DNA of 64,000 nt from Psychrobacillus sp. OK032 (GCF_900111345.1 NZ_FOGY01000006.1:1-64000), one strand, 5' to 3'; shown: positions 16,293-26,354, counted from the stretch's first letter. Program-made: numbers and translations. The notes: generated by a model from the sequence alone, not told the origin.

Positions 16293-17459
16293 TTGAAATT
16301 TTTCCATACAGCTGACTGGCATCTAGGGAAACTAGTGCAAGGTGTATACATGACGGAAGAACAACAATTTGTTTTAAAACAATTAATAGAAGCTATTGAT
16401 CAAGAAAAACCAGACGCTGTTATTATCGCTGGCGATTTATATGACCGTGCCGTTCCACCGACAGAAGCGGTAAATTTACTAGATGAAATACTCGCTGAAA
16501 TCGTCTTAAAACGACAAATTCCCGTACTCAGTATTGCAGGAAATCATGATAGCCCTGGACGCTTGAACTTTGGAAGTAAACTGATGAAAGAAACAGGTTT
16601 ACATATTGTCGGTCAATTAACAAATGAACCAAAACCAGTCATATTAAAAGATGCATACGGAGATGTATACTTTCATTTGATACCATATACGGATCCCTCT
16701 CAAGTACGTCATATTTTAGACGATGGATCTGTTATAAGTCATCAAACTGCAATGAAAGCAATTACAGAAGAGATAGAAAAACGAGTAGATCCAACTAAAA
16801 GACATGTTTTTGTAGGACATGCATTCGTGACTCCCCATGGGCAGGAGGAAGAAAATACGAGTGAATCAGAGCGTCCACTTGCGATTGGTGGTGCAGAGTA
16901 TGTAGATGCATCGCTTTTTAAAAGCTTTCATTACACAGCACTTGGACATCTTCACCAAGCACATTATGTATTAAACGAGACTATTCAATATGCGGGTTCT
17001 CCATTAAAATACTCTATTTCGGAAGAGCATCATAAAAAAGGTTTCTTCATTGTTGAACTGGATGAAGTCGGAAATGTCACGATAGAAAAAAGATTATTAA
17101 CTCCGAATCGTGATATGCGAACAGTAGAGGGGTATATGCAAGATATTTTACAGCAGCCGGTAAGTGAAGATTTTGTATTTGTAAAGCTGCTCGATGAGAC
17201 ACCTATTTTATCGCCAATGGAGCAAATCCGAACGGTCTATCCAAATGCAATGCATGTCGAAAGAAAAATACTTCGCTCACATAGTAATTCTACGGAAGGT
17301 GAATCGATACCTCGAAGAAAGATGGATGACTTTACGTTGTTTCAAGCATTTTATGAGGAAGTGAGTGGGAATATGCCCACAGAAGAAACAGAAACACTAT
17401 TTAAAGAAGTATTGGGACAAACGATTCTGGAAGAACGGGAAGGAGGAGAAAAAGAGTGA
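16293..17459 (+). CDS. sbcD: Exonuclease SbcD, nuclease subunit
   Basis: 388 residues. Metallophosphoesterase motifs are intact: HTADWHLGK (5-13), GDLYDR, GNHDS, GHAFV and GHLHQ. Start is TTG 16293 with GAGAGGAG about 8 nt upstream. SbcD (Mre11 homologue) works with SbcC to cut DNA hairpins and process double-strand ends, so it is relevant in a genome rich in foldback repeats. Stop overlaps sbcC (GTGA). Confidence 0.95.
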   Translation: MKFFHTADWHLGKLVQGVYMTEEQQFVLKQLIEAIDQEKPDAVIIAGDLYDRAVPPTEAVNLLDEILAEIVLKRQIPVLSIAGNHDSPGRLNFGSKLMKETGLHIVGQLTNEPKPVILKDAYGDVYFHLIPYTDPSQVRHILDDGSVISHQTAMKAITEEIEKRVDPTKRHVFVGHAFVTPHGQEEENTSESERPLAIGGAEYVDASLFKSFHYTALGHLHQAHYVLNETIQYAGSPLKYSISEEHHKKGFFIVELDEVGNVTIEKRLLTPNRDMRTVEGYMQDILQQPVSEDFVFVKLLDETPILSPMEQIRTVYPNAMHVERKILRSHSNSTEGESIPRRKMDDFTLFQAFYEEVSGNMPTEETETLFKEVLGQTILEEREGGEKE

Positions 17460-20400
17460 AGCCACTTCAACTGAAAATGACCGCTTTTGGTCCATATAAA
17501 TTCACCGAGACGATTGATTTTACAGAGTTAAAGGACAATCGACTTTTTGTTATTTCCGGTGCTACAGGGGCTGGAAAAACGACCATATTTGACGGGATTT
17601 GTTTTGCATTGTACGGGTCTGGAAGCGGTGAAGATCGACGTGACACGAAAATGATGCGAAGCGATTTCGCTACAGACGATACTCATACAGCTGTCGAGTT
17701 GATATTTGAAATACATAATCGCAAGTATCGCATTTTACGACAACTCCCACATGTGAAAAAAGGCAACAAAGGTGCTACGGGTGAACGATACGAATTTTAT
17801 GAAGTACTGGAAACAGGAGAAGTCCCAGTAGTAGAAAGACAAATCGTTTCCGAGATTAAAGAAAAAGTAGAAGAAATAATTGGGCTAACACTGGACCAGT
17901 TCAGTCAAATTGTTATGCTTCCACAAGGTGAATTTAGAAAACTTCTTACGTCTGCAACAGAAAACAAAGAAGCTATTTTACGTAAAATATTCAAAACAGA
18001 ACCATATAAAATGATTAGTGAGAAGTTAAAGGACAAAAAACTAATTGCAGAAGCGGAACTTAAAAAAGAAGAGTTAACGCGTAATGGTTACACTGAACAA
18101 ATTTTAGCGTCCTTCCCAGTACGTGAATCAAGCGTGTTTGAATTGATTGAGTCTAGTAGCTTTAACACGTATCAATTAGTCGATGCATTAAAAGAAGAAA
18201 CGAACTATTATAAAGAAAAGATTCAACTAGACGAACTCACGTACAATCAGGCTTACACACAACACGCCACGAAACAAATTGCCTATTTTGAAGCAAAAGC
18301 AATAAACGAACGATTCCAAGAGCTAGAAACAAAAGAACAGCAACTTGAAAGCTTAAAAGAGCAAACCGAGAAATACGCACACAAACAAAGTCAGCTAGAA
18401 GCAGCCGAACGTGCAAGTACGATGGAAACAATCGAAGCTTACTATTCAGATCTACAGAAAGAAGTACAAAATAAAACAAAGTTGCTTGAAGTAGCTCGAG
18501 ATGAAATGACCAAGGCAGAAGAAATACTAAAGCAAGTAAATATTGTTTATGACAATGAGGCAAGTAAAAAAGAAATACGTGAAAAAAGCGTCGAAACTGT
18601 TATTCAGTTAAATGGACTAGTCCCTTTATTTGAACAACTGGATATGAAAAGAAATGAAATGCTTCAGTTGGAAAAAAGTACAGCAGAGATGAAAAGTCAA
18701 TTAGACAAAAAGTCGGAGCTTTTCTTCCAAGAAAAAGAATCCATTAGGAAGCAAAAAAGTATGATAGACAAGCTAGAAGACCTGGTAGAACCGCTCGATA
18801 CAAAAGTTCAACAACTTAGCCTATTACAAGAGCAGCATACGGCACTACAAGAATATAGTTGGAATGAAAATGAAATGCAAGCACTCTTGGTAAAGGAAAT
18901 AGAACAGCAAAACTTTTTCCATAGTATGAAAGAAGCATATGATATAGAAGAACGGAAATGGATGAGTAACCAAGCGAATATTCTTGCCTCTAAACTACTA
19001 CCAGGTGAACCTTGCCCGGTATGTGGAAGTAAGGAGCATAATTCGATTAGCGTGGATACGCATGAAGAGTCAGTGAACGAAGAGGAATTGCAACGACTAA
19101 AAGAAAAGCTGACGAAACTAGAAACGAACTGGTTAACTATTCATGCAAGTAAGGAAGCGGCTATGAAACAGCTAGAAAAACTGCAAGAACGATTAGAACA
19201 GCTCCAAGTAAACATGGAACAAGCGGAGCAAGTGTCAGTGGAATTAAAACAGTTAGAAACGGTTGTGTCTGCACTCCGAGTAGAAAAAAACAATCTCTCT
19301 TTATTAAAGCAACCTTATAAAGACTTGCTAGCAAAAATAGAAAAAATGGAACAAGAAAAAGTTCAATTAGAAACAAACTATCAGCATCAACTTAGTCTAT
19401 TAGAGCAAGCAAAGGCTGTATATGAATCGAAAAAAACAGCAATCCCAGCTCATATTTCAAGTTTGCAGGAGCTCCAACTTCAATTGACCGCTGCCAGAAG
19501 ACAAAAAGAAGCATTAGAAAGCGCTTGGGAAGAAGTGCAGAACAGGCTGAAATCTGCTCAACATACTTGTACGAAAGCAATTTTAACGCTTGAACATACG
19601 GAGATAGCTGAAAAAGAAACAAAAGAAAAACGTGATAAAGCGTATGTAAATTTTCAGGAAGCATTAGTAAAAGCATCTTTTGAATCGGTCGAGGCGTATG
19701 AAGCAGCTAAATTACCCGAGAGAGACCGAATGATGCTAAAAGAACAATGCATGGAGTATAAACAAGTAGTCCATACATTAACGGAGCAAGTGAAAGAAGG
19801 AAGGCAACAGCTAGATTCGAAAGTGAAAGTAGAGCTAGTGCCACTAGAGGAGGAACTCCTCCAGTTAAAAGAAACGTACGAACTAGCATTAACCGCATTA
19901 AATAGTACAAAAGAGTATGAAAAAGCAGGTCGTATATTAGAAGAAAAGATTGCTGCTACAAGCGAACGAATTACGGCTTTGGAGCAGCGAGTTCATCGAA
20001 TAATCGATTTGTATGATATGCTCCGAGGGCAAAATCATTTAAAAATTTCGTTCGAACGTTATGTCCAAATTGAATATTTAGAGCAAATTGTTGCTGCCGC
20101 AAATGAACGACTAAAGCATATGTCCAATGGTCAATTCCAGTTGCTTCGAAGTGAACGACAAGAAACACATGGCAAACAAAGTGGACTTGGATTGGATGTA
20201 TATGATGCATATACAGGTCAGACGAGGGATGTCAAAACACTCTCGGGTGGCGAAAAGTTTAATGCATCGCTATGTCTAGCACTTGGAATGGCTGATGTCA
20301 TTCAAAGCTTCCAAGGTAGCATCCGGATTGATACGATGTTTATCGATGAAGGATTTGGTTCACTTGATGAAGAATCATTGAACAAAGCCATTGATACGTT

Positions 20401-20536
20401 GGTTGACTTACAAAAATCAGGACGCATGATTGGTGTTATATCACATGTTGCGGAATTAAAAGCTGCAATGCCAGCAATTTTAGAAGTAGAGAAGGCAAAA
20501 GAAGGATATAGTAAAACGAAATTTGTTATTAAATAA
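17456..20536 (+). CDS. sbcC: Exonuclease SbcC, SMC-like ATPase subunit
   Basis: 1026 residues, starting at GTG 17456 in a 4-nt overlap with sbcD. Walker A GATGAGKTTIFDGI (about 35-48), two long coiled-coil arms around the zinc hook CPVC (Cys520, Cys523), signature LSGGEKFNASL and Walker B MFIDEGFGSLD near the C-terminus give the complete Rad50-like layout. With SbcD it forms the hairpin nuclease. Transcription ends at the terminator directly behind. Confidence 0.96.
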   Translation: MKPLQLKMTAFGPYKFTETIDFTELKDNRLFVISGATGAGKTTIFDGICFALYGSGSGEDRRDTKMMRSDFATDDTHTAVELIFEIHNRKYRILRQLPHVKKGNKGATGERYEFYEVLETGEVPVVERQIVSEIKEKVEEIIGLTLDQFSQIVMLPQGEFRKLLTSATENKEAILRKIFKTEPYKMISEKLKDKKLIAEAELKKEELTRNGYTEQILASFPVRESSVFELIESSSFNTYQLVDALKEETNYYKEKIQLDELTYNQAYTQHATKQIAYFEAKAINERFQELETKEQQLESLKEQTEKYAHKQSQLEAAERASTMETIEAYYSDLQKEVQNKTKLLEVARDEMTKAEEILKQVNIVYDNEASKKEIREKSVETVIQLNGLVPLFEQLDMKRNEMLQLEKSTAEMKSQLDKKSELFFQEKESIRKQKSMIDKLEDLVEPLDTKVQQLSLLQEQHTALQEYSWNENEMQALLVKEIEQQNFFHSMKEAYDIEERKWMSNQANILASKLLPGEPCPVCGSKEHNSISVDTHEESVNEEELQRLKEKLTKLETNWLTIHASKEAAMKQLEKLQERLEQLQVNMEQAEQVSVELKQLETVVSALRVEKNNLSLLKQPYKDLLAKIEKMEQEKVQLETNYQHQLSLLEQAKAVYESKKTAIPAHISSLQELQLQLTAARRQKEALESAWEEVQNRLKSAQHTCTKAILTLEHTEIAEKETKEKRDKAYVNFQEALVKASFESVEAYEAAKLPERDRMMLKEQCMEYKQVVHTLTEQVKEGRQQLDSKVKVELVPLEEELLQLKETYELALTALNSTKEYEKAGRILEEKIAATSERITALEQRVHRIIDLYDMLRGQNHLKISFERYVQIEYLEQIVAAANERLKHMSNGQFQLLRSERQETHGKQSGLGLDVYDAYTGQTRDVKTLSGGEKFNASLCLALGMADVIQSFQGSIRIDTMFIDEGFGSLDEESLNKAIDTLVDLQKSGRMIGVISHVAELKAAMPAILEVEKAKEGYSKTKFVIK

Positions 20537-20537
20537 G

Positions 20538-20571
20538 AAAAGGTGAGTCTGATTATTAGACTCACCTTTTT
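20538..20571. terminator. Bidirectional terminator
   Basis: AAAAGGTGAGTCT / AGACTCACCTTTT, 13-bp perfect stem with a 7-nt loop and flanking A- and T-runs, between convergent sbcC and the M48 protease gene. Confidence 0.93.
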
Positions 20572-20572
20572 G

Positions 20573-21898
20573 TTAATTATTATTAATTATATTTATAAAA
20601 TCTTCTTCGCTATTCACACCAAGCATGTCTAAGGCTGAATAGCCTTGTGGATCCTTCATTGTTGGATTGGCTCCATGCGCATATAGAAGGGAAGCCATCT
20701 CAAAGTTTTGGGTTTCCAATGCAGCTGTTAACGCATTTGTGTAATCATCGACTGTATTTGGATTAGCTCCTCTAACCAATAATAGTTCTGCCATTGTAAT
20801 ATTGTCGCCGTAAATTGCATAATGAAGAGCAGTGGTGTTCTCCGAATCCGTCTCTTCTAACTCAGCTCCGGTAGATAGGAGCTCTCTAACCATTCTGTCA
20901 TCTCCATTTGAAACAGCTTCCATTAGAGGAGTTAATGTTAATGAATAATCGCTACTCAAAAAATCCTCTTCTGAAGATAATTCATCTCCTGAAGATAATT
21001 CATTAAATACACTACCGGAAAATAAACTGGCATACGTGAAAGTCCCGGCTGTAAGCAAGGCAATAACCGCAAGATAACAAACAAAGAAAATTCCAATGAA
21101 AGCACCAATGCCTAAAGCAATTTTTGTTGAGTTGGAGTAGTAGGTAGGTGTGCCATCTATTTTCATAAAGTTTCCAACTGCTTGAATTCGTTTAGGTAAA
21201 AGCGGATGACTGGATAATACTTCGCTTAACCACACGGCCACATTCGATTCCGTATGAATTTGTTCTAGATAAGCATCTTCGTTCACTTCTTTATATAAAT
21301 TTTTTCCGATACCAAGAATGGTAAGTGCTCGCTTAGCAGCTTCTCCATTTTGTATATAGTAGGCCGCTTCCCGGTCACAAGTATATTCACAAGATCGACT
21401 ATATGCTTGAGATAGAAAAGGTATAAATTGTGCAGGCATGATTAAAATGTTTTTCCATACATGTCTTCTTTTAACATGGGAAAGCTCGTGAGCAATGATA
21501 AAATCGAGCTCAGCCTCTCCTCGTTCTCTAGCAAGCTCAAATACTTCCGAATAAATAACTACCATATTTCTCCCGAGAAATCTTGTGGCAAATGCATTAA
21601 ATGCACCTTCCGAATGAATAACGAACACATCCGGAACTTTTTTTATGTTCATCTCAGTGGATAAAGATAACACGCGCTCATAAACATCTGGAAACTGTTT
21701 TTCACTAATACGTACCCCATTACCACGAATGGATCCAAGCATAATCATATTCGCATAAAGCAAAAATGCGAAAAGAACTAGTAAAATAGCGATTCCAAAT
21801 AAAGAAACGATAGCAAGTATGTATAATAGCAAACTGAAAATAAGACTAATAACGAAATATGGCATTTCTCTATTAGACATTAACTCTCTTGGCGACAA
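20573..21898 (-). CDS. Membrane M48 metalloprotease with ankyrin repeats
   Basis: 441 residues from TTG 21898, selected because AAGGGAGG sits 8 nt upstream; in-frame codons up to 21979 have no ribosome binding site. Two N-terminal membrane helices, then an M48 (HtpX-like) domain with the zinc motif HELSH (about 137-141) and the downstream ligand region CEYTCDREA. A further membrane helix follows at about 260-285. The C-terminus (about 325-435) holds three to four ankyrin repeats (TPLMEAVSNGDDRMVRELL; TALHYAIYGDNITMAELLL; NALTAALETQNFEMASLLY). A membrane protein quality-control role with a substrate-docking ankyrin tail is inferred. Confidence 0.85.
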   Translation of the reverse strand: MSPRELMSNREMPYFVISLIFSLLLYILAIVSLFGIAILLVLFAFLLYANMIMLGSIRGNGVRISEKQFPDVYERVLSLSTEMNIKKVPDVFVIHSEGAFNAFATRFLGRNMVVIYSEVFELARERGEAELDFIIAHELSHVKRRHVWKNILIMPAQFIPFLSQAYSRSCEYTCDREAAYYIQNGEAAKRALTILGIGKNLYKEVNEDAYLEQIHTESNVAVWLSEVLSSHPLLPKRIQAVGNFMKIDGTPTYYSNSTKIALGIGAFIGIFFVCYLAVIALLTAGTFTYASLFSGSVFNELSSGDELSSEEDFLSSDYSLTLTPLMEAVSNGDDRMVRELLSTGAELEETDSENTTALHYAIYGDNITMAELLLVRGANPNTVDDYTNALTAALETQNFEMASLLYAHGANPTMKDPQGYSALDMLGVNSEEDFINIINNN

Positions 21899-22053
21899 AT
21901 TAATTACCTCCCTTAAAATACTTATAAACTTACCAAATAATGTGATTTTGGTCAAATCAAAATATTTTATAAAAAGCATGTCGGCTAGTATTTGACGTGC
22001 CTTTCACATATTCCCGACATACAACATATTATTTGGAGAAGAGGTGGTGAAAA

Positions 22054-22875
22054 ATGCGCGATGAAAAAGGGAATGGACTTTTCGATTCCTATGAAACCGA
22101 GCAACAAGAATGGAAAAAGCAACAAGTAAAAGAGCGGAGCAAGCAACTATTAACAATTATTTCACCTATTCTACTTCTTTTACTTTGGGAAATGTGCTCT
22201 CGTGCGGGAATTTTGGATATTCGATTTTTCCCACCGCCGTCTGCCATACTATCCACATTTTTTGAGCTGGCAACGAACGGACTTTTATGGACACATGTTT
22301 CCGTATCTTTATATAGAATTGCTGCAGGATTTTTACTCGGCGTAATACCGGGGGTCGTCATTGGCTTACTAATGGGACTATATGCACCGATACGACATTT
22401 TATATCTCCGATTGTAATGGCACTTATGCCGATACCTACACTTGCATTACTCCCTATCATTATTATCTTTTTTGGAATTGGAGACTTCTCCAAAATAGTA
22501 ACGATTGCAGGAAGCGTATTTTTCCCAGTGGTCATTAATACAGTTGCTGGCGTTCTCAATATAGAAAAAGTGCATTTAGACGTTGCGAAAAATTACGGAG
22601 CAAGTCCGAAAGATTTTTTCTTTAAAATAGCATTTCCGGGTGCACTGCCTGTCATGCTAGAAGGTATTCAAATGGGGCAGGCGATTGCGCTGCTTACAAT
22701 TGTTGCTGCGGAAATGATGGGAGCCACATCAGGGATAGGGTATTTAATATGGACCTCTTATAAAGCATTTATGTTAAAAGAAATGTTCGTAGGTTTAATA
22801 CTCATCTCCTTCTTCGGATTTCTATTTTCCCTTTTCCTACGTGGGCTTCAAAAGAAAATAGTCCCATGGAGGTGA
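22054..22875 (+). CDS. ABC transporter permease (SsuC/TauC/ThiX type)
   Basis: 273 residues, about six membrane helices after a polar N-terminus, with the binding-protein-dependent permease loop EAA-like motif NYGASPKDFFFKIAFPGALPVMLEGIQMG (about 180-207). It belongs to the group that imports sulfonates, taurine, nitrate or thiamine precursors. Ribosome binding site GAGGTGGTG precedes ATG 22054. The ATPase starts 5 nt later and the binding protein follows, a complete importer operon. The ligand is not known. Confidence 0.88.
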   Translation: MRDEKGNGLFDSYETEQQEWKKQQVKERSKQLLTIISPILLLLLWEMCSRAGILDIRFFPPPSAILSTFFELATNGLLWTHVSVSLYRIAAGFLLGVIPGVVIGLLMGLYAPIRHFISPIVMALMPIPTLALLPIIIIFFGIGDFSKIVTIAGSVFFPVVINTVAGVLNIEKVHLDVAKNYGASPKDFFFKIAFPGALPVMLEGIQMGQAIALLTIVAAEMMGATSGIGYLIWTSYKAFMLKEMFVGLILISFFGFLFSLFLRGLQKKIVPWR

Positions 22876-22879
22876 ATAG

Positions 22880-23659
22880 GTGAGTAATGATGTGAAAATT
22901 TTTATTGAAGATTTAACGAAAGTGTTTTATAAGAAAAGTAATAGTGTGACAGCGTTTAAAAATGTATCACTTGAAGTAAAAGAAGGTGAGTTTGTTTGTT
23001 TAGTCGGACCGAGTGGTTGCGGAAAGACGACTTTATTACGCATACTTGCAGGCTTAGAACACCCCAGTTCTGGTCAATTTACGATTGGAGCTGATTCGGA
23101 TTTTCGTCCCTTGCAGTCGATGGTCTTCCAAGAAAAAGGAGTCATCCCTTGGATGACGGTCGAAGAAAACGTAGCATTCGGACTTAATATGCGCCATCTA
23201 CCGAAAGAATTTATCCGTAAGCAAACGAATAATTATTTGAAAAAAGTGGGTCTAAGTAATTTTTCTAAGCTATATCCAAAAGAGCTATCAGGAGGCATGA
23301 AGCAAAGGATAAGTATTGCGAGAGCTTTTGCAAATGACCCTGAAATTTTATTAATGGATGAACCATTTGCAGCACTCGACGAACAAAACAAGTTCATATT
23401 GCAAGAAGAATTACTTTCTATTTGGTCCGAAACGAAAAAGACGGTTTTATTTATTACGCATAGCATCGATGAAGCATTACTGCTAAGCGACCGGATTGTA
23501 TTAATGAGCGCGCATCCCGGAGAAATCGTCAACGAAATTAAAGTGCCAATACCAAGACCGCGAACAATGGAGCAAGTGCGGGCAAATGCAGAGATGGCGC
23601 AACAATTCATAACTATTTGGAATCATTTACAACAAGAAGTACAGCGATCGAGAGGATAA
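22880..23659 (+). CDS. ABC transporter ATPase (SsuB/TauB/ThiZ type)
   Basis: 259 residues from GTG 22880 (GGAGGTGAATAG ahead). Walker A GPSGCGKTT (about 41-49), Q-loop FQEKGVIPWM, signature LSGGMKQRISIARA, Walker B LLMDEPFAALDE and switch FITHSIDEA are all intact. It energises the neighbouring permease. The Q-loop and C-terminal region resemble nitrate/sulfonate/taurine family ATPases. Confidence 0.9.
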   Translation: MSNDVKIFIEDLTKVFYKKSNSVTAFKNVSLEVKEGEFVCLVGPSGCGKTTLLRILAGLEHPSSGQFTIGADSDFRPLQSMVFQEKGVIPWMTVEENVAFGLNMRHLPKEFIRKQTNNYLKKVGLSNFSKLYPKELSGGMKQRISIARAFANDPEILLMDEPFAALDEQNKFILQEELLSIWSETKKTVLFITHSIDEALLLSDRIVLMSAHPGEIVNEIKVPIPRPRTMEQVRANAEMAQQFITIWNHLQQEVQRSRG

Positions 23660-23671
23660 GGGAGGAAGCTA

Positions 23672-24757
23672 GTGAAAAAGCGTTGGTTCATACTATTTGC
23701 ATCGTTAGTGCTTTTATTGGGTGCGTGTAGTTCTAAAGAAAAAGAGAGCACTGATGCAATTGACGATGAGGTAAATACAAATAACCCATCAGGTGATTTG
23801 GCTCCACTAGAAACGAAAGTAAAAGTGAGAATCGCAGAAGATGGTGCAGCTTCTGGAGCAGGGTTTTATATCGCAAAAGAAAAAGGATATTTCGAAGACT
23901 ATAATATTGATGTAGAATTTGCCCAGTTTGCAAATAGTGACGAAATGCTACCAGCACTTGCATCCGGTGAAGTAGACATAGCGGGAGGCGTATCCACTGC
24001 ATCATTCTTCAATGCTATTGCACAAGGGATTGACGTGAAAATTATCGCCGATAAAGGACATAATGTGCCAGGGAAATCGTACTTTACATTCGTTATTGGC
24101 AATCAAATGAAAGATGTCATCAAAGATTACGAAGACTTTAAAGGAAAACGTATTGCTATCTCTTCTAAAAACTCAATTGACGAATATATTTACTTAGAAA
24201 TGTTAAAGCACGCGGGATTATCGCAAGATGATGTGGAGTTTGTATTACTTGGAGATTTCGGTAGTATGTTAGGTGCAATTGAAAATGGTTCAATTGATGC
24301 TGCACTTCAAATTGAGCCCCTCATTACACAAGGGATTGAAAATGACTTCCACATTCGTTTTGGCGATGCGACCGATTACGCGCCTGAATCCCAAATAGCG
24401 CTAGTACTGGGGTCTCCTCAGTTTATGAATGAGGAAAAGAATGTTTCCTTACGCTTTATGGCTGCTTATTTAAAAGGGGTACGTGACTATAACGATGCCT
24501 TCATAAAAGAAGAAGGAAAAGAAGAAATAATTGATATCATGACGAAGCATACAGCTTTGAAAGATCCGGCATTATGGGAAAAAGTATTTGTAACGGGTCT
24601 AGATCCAGACGGTAAAATGTTTTTAGATGATATAGTAAAGCAGTATGATGCATATAAAGCAAACGGAGCAATAAGTGGAGACGTTGATTTTGATAAAGCA
24701 GTCGACACATCTATCACAGAAAAAGCAGTAGAGATTTTAGGAGCATATGAACGATAA
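23672..24757 (+). CDS. Substrate-binding lipoprotein (SsuA/THI5-like)
   Basis: 361 residues from GTG 23672 with GGGAGGAAGC upstream. Lipoprotein signal with lipobox LGAC (Cys19) and an acidic linker. The binding domain has the NMT1/THI5-like opening (RIAEDGAASGAGFYIAKEKGYFEDYNIDVEF) and the repeat EMLPALASGEVDIAGGVSTASFFNAI. It is the extracellular receptor of the three-gene importer. Sulfonate, taurine, nitrate or a thiamine/riboflavin-like ligand are all possible; no riboswitch is seen in front of the operon, so a vitamin ligand is less supported. Confidence 0.87.
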   Translation: MKKRWFILFASLVLLLGACSSKEKESTDAIDDEVNTNNPSGDLAPLETKVKVRIAEDGAASGAGFYIAKEKGYFEDYNIDVEFAQFANSDEMLPALASGEVDIAGGVSTASFFNAIAQGIDVKIIADKGHNVPGKSYFTFVIGNQMKDVIKDYEDFKGKRIAISSKNSIDEYIYLEMLKHAGLSQDDVEFVLLGDFGSMLGAIENGSIDAALQIEPLITQGIENDFHIRFGDATDYAPESQIALVLGSPQFMNEEKNVSLRFMAAYLKGVRDYNDAFIKEEGKEEIIDIMTKHTALKDPALWEKVFVTGLDPDGKMFLDDIVKQYDAYKANGAISGDVDFDKAVDTSITEKAVEILGAYER

Positions 24758-24786
24758 AGCGTCCGGTTGCGTGGGCGCTTTTTTCT
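24756..24786 (+). terminator. Terminator of the ABC importer operon
   Basis: AAAGCGTCC / GGGCGCTTT stem with 8-nt loop, followed by T-rich sequence, overlapping the stop codon of the binding-protein gene. Confidence 0.85.
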
Positions 24787-24790
24787 TAGA

Positions 24791-24818
24791 TTGTACTTTC
24801 TTAGAAAGTGTGTAATAC
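24791..24818 (+). promoter_or_regulatory. Candidate promoter of the YqxD/YaiI family gene
   Basis: TTGTAC, 16-nt spacer, TAATAC. The spacer start forms the small dyad ACTTTC-TTA-GAAAGT, which could be an operator. Confidence 0.45.
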
Positions 24819-24855
24819 AATGGGGTAAAAAGGACGTTTGAATGAGGTGCGTAAA

Positions 24856-25302
24856 ATGGTGAGTATTTTAGTAGATGCAGATGGATGTCCAGTTGTAGAT
24901 TTGACAATAGCGGTAGCGAAAAAGTTTGATATAAAAGTTACATTGTTATGCGATACTGCCCACTATATGCAAAGAGATGGGGCAGAAACGGTAATGGTCT
25001 CTAAAGGTGCTGACGCGGTTGACTTTGTATTAGTAAACCGAGTAAAAAAAGGTGATATCGTTGTAACGCAGGATTATGGGCTTGCGGCAATGGTATTAGC
25101 AAAACAAGGCTTCGCAATCGATCAAAATGGACGTTGGTATACACATGAAAACATTGACCAGCTATTAGATAGTCGCCATATGTCTAAAAAAATTAGGCAA
25201 GCTGGAGGTAGACTAAAAGGACCGAGGAAACGTCAAAAAGAAGATAACGAAAAATTTGAAAGAAGCTTTATAGAACTTTGTAAAGTGGCAGTGAAAGACT
25301 GA
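24856..25302 (+). CDS. YaiI/YqxD family protein (UPF0178)
   Basis: 148 residues from ATG 24856; GAGGTG lies 9 nt upstream, so the longer in-frame TTG 24838 is unlikely. The conserved opening ILVDADGCPVVDLTIAVAKK and the central KGDIVVTQDYGLAAMVLAKQG mark this PIN-like/NYN-like family. Acidic residues (DADGCP; TQDYGLA) suggest a metal-dependent nuclease fold, but no activity is established to my knowledge. The C-terminal tail is basic. Confidence 0.85.
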   Translation: MVSILVDADGCPVVDLTIAVAKKFDIKVTLLCDTAHYMQRDGAETVMVSKGADAVDFVLVNRVKKGDIVVTQDYGLAAMVLAKQGFAIDQNGRWYTHENIDQLLDSRHMSKKIRQAGGRLKGPRKRQKEDNEKFERSFIELCKVAVKD

Positions 25303-25326
25303 CTGTTTCGAATTCAATCGTAATAG

Positions 25327-25355
25327 TTAACAACCACCACTAATTTTGTTATAAT
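25327..25355 (+). promoter_or_regulatory. Sigma-A promoter of trhO
   Basis: TTAACA, 17-nt spacer, TATAAT, 37 nt before the trhO start. Confidence 0.7.
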
Positions 25356-25391
25356 GTACGATGGACAAAATTAGAAAAGGTGGAGTAAAAA

Positions 25392-26348
25392 ATGGAAACA
25401 AATGCATACAGAGTATTACTTTACTATAAATATGTCCCGATAGAAGATCCAGTAACATTTGCACAAGAACATCTTGCTGCTTGTAAAGAAATTGGGTTAA
25501 AAGGGCGTATTTTAGTATCCGATGAAGGAATAAACGGCACATGCTCGGGAACAATCGAACAAACCGACGCATACATGGACATGATGAAAGCGGACAATCG
25601 TTTTGCTGACATGGCCTATAAAATAGATGAAGCAGAAGGACACGCATTCAAAAAAATGCATGTTCGCCCTAAACGAGAAATTGTTCATTTAGGATTAGCG
25701 GATGATATTAATCCAAATGAATTAACAGGAAAATACCTTTCTCCAAAAGAGTTTTTTGAACAAATGCAAGCAGAAGATACAATTGTAATCGATGCTCGTA
25801 ATGACTATGAATTTGACCTAGGACATTTCCGTGGAGCAATTCGCCCGGATATTCGTAACTTCCGTGATCTTCCGGATTGGATGCTGGAAAATAGAGAAAT
25901 GTTCGAAGGAAAAAAAGTATTAACATACTGCACAGGTGGAATTCGTTGTGAAAAGTTCTCGGGCTGGTTAGTACGAGAAGGATTCGAAGATGTTGCCCAA
26001 CTACATGGTGGTATAGCAACATATGCAAAAGACCCAGAAGTTCGCGGTCAATTATGGGATGGTCAAATGTACGTATTTGACGAGCGTATCGCTGTTCCGA
26101 TCAACCAAGTAGAGCAGGTAATTGTAGGGAAGGATCATTTTACTGGCGAACCATGTGAGCGTTATGTAAACTGTGCAAACCCAGACTGTAATGATAAAAT
26201 TCTTTGTTCTGAAGAAAACGAACATAAATACCTTCGTAGCTGTTCACACGAGTGTCGCGTACACCCACGCAACCGCTACAAAGTAGAGCATAATCTTTCC
26301 GAAGAAGAAGTAGCAGAAAGAATAGCTGTAATTGAAGCAACAGTATAA
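25392..26348 (+). CDS. trhO: tRNA uridine(34) hydroxylase TrhO (rhodanese family)
   Basis: 318 residues: an N-terminal domain (1-110, acylphosphatase-like, with [17 protein letters not shown]), a rhodanese domain with active-site loop [12 protein letters not shown] (Cys180 catalytic, Cys186 second), and a C-terminal cysteine-rich tail ([21 protein letters not shown]). TrhO (YbfQ/YceA, formerly UPF0176) hydroxylates U34 of certain tRNAs using molecular oxygen, the first step toward mo5U/mcmo5U. Ribosome binding site AAAGGTGGAG, ATG 25392. Single gene between its own promoter and terminator. Confidence 0.92.
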   Translation: METNAYRVLLYYKYVPIEDPVTFAQEHLAACKEIGLKGRILVSDEGINGTCSGTIEQTDAYMDMMKADNRFADMAYKIDEAEGHAFKKMHVRPKREIVHLGLADDINPNELTGKYLSPKEFFEQMQAEDTIVIDARNDYEFDLGHFRGAIRPDIRNFRDLPDWMLENREMFEGKKVLTYCTGGIRCEKFSGWLVREGFEDVAQLHGGIATYAKDPEVRGQLWDGQMYVFDERIAVPINQVEQVIVGKDHFTGEPCERYVNCANPDCNDKILCSEENEHKYLRSCSHECRVHPRNRYKVEHNLSEEEVAERIAVIEATV

Positions 26349-26354
26349 AAACTT

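Noticed and set aside
16161-16322. 54-residue N-terminal extension of PutP
   Set aside because: The extension lacks a ribosome binding site and overlaps sbcD; ATG 16160 with GGGAGGAG gives the family's normal N-terminus.
21978-22020. ATGTCGG / CCGACAT inverted repeat as a terminator or riboswitch upstream of the ABC importer
   Set aside because: Only 7-bp arms around a 29-nt loop, no T-run and no known aptamer pattern.
22089-22559. 156-codon frame antisense to the ABC permease
   Set aside because: Shadow of the hydrophobic permease gene; Pro/Thr/Ile-rich with no start signals.
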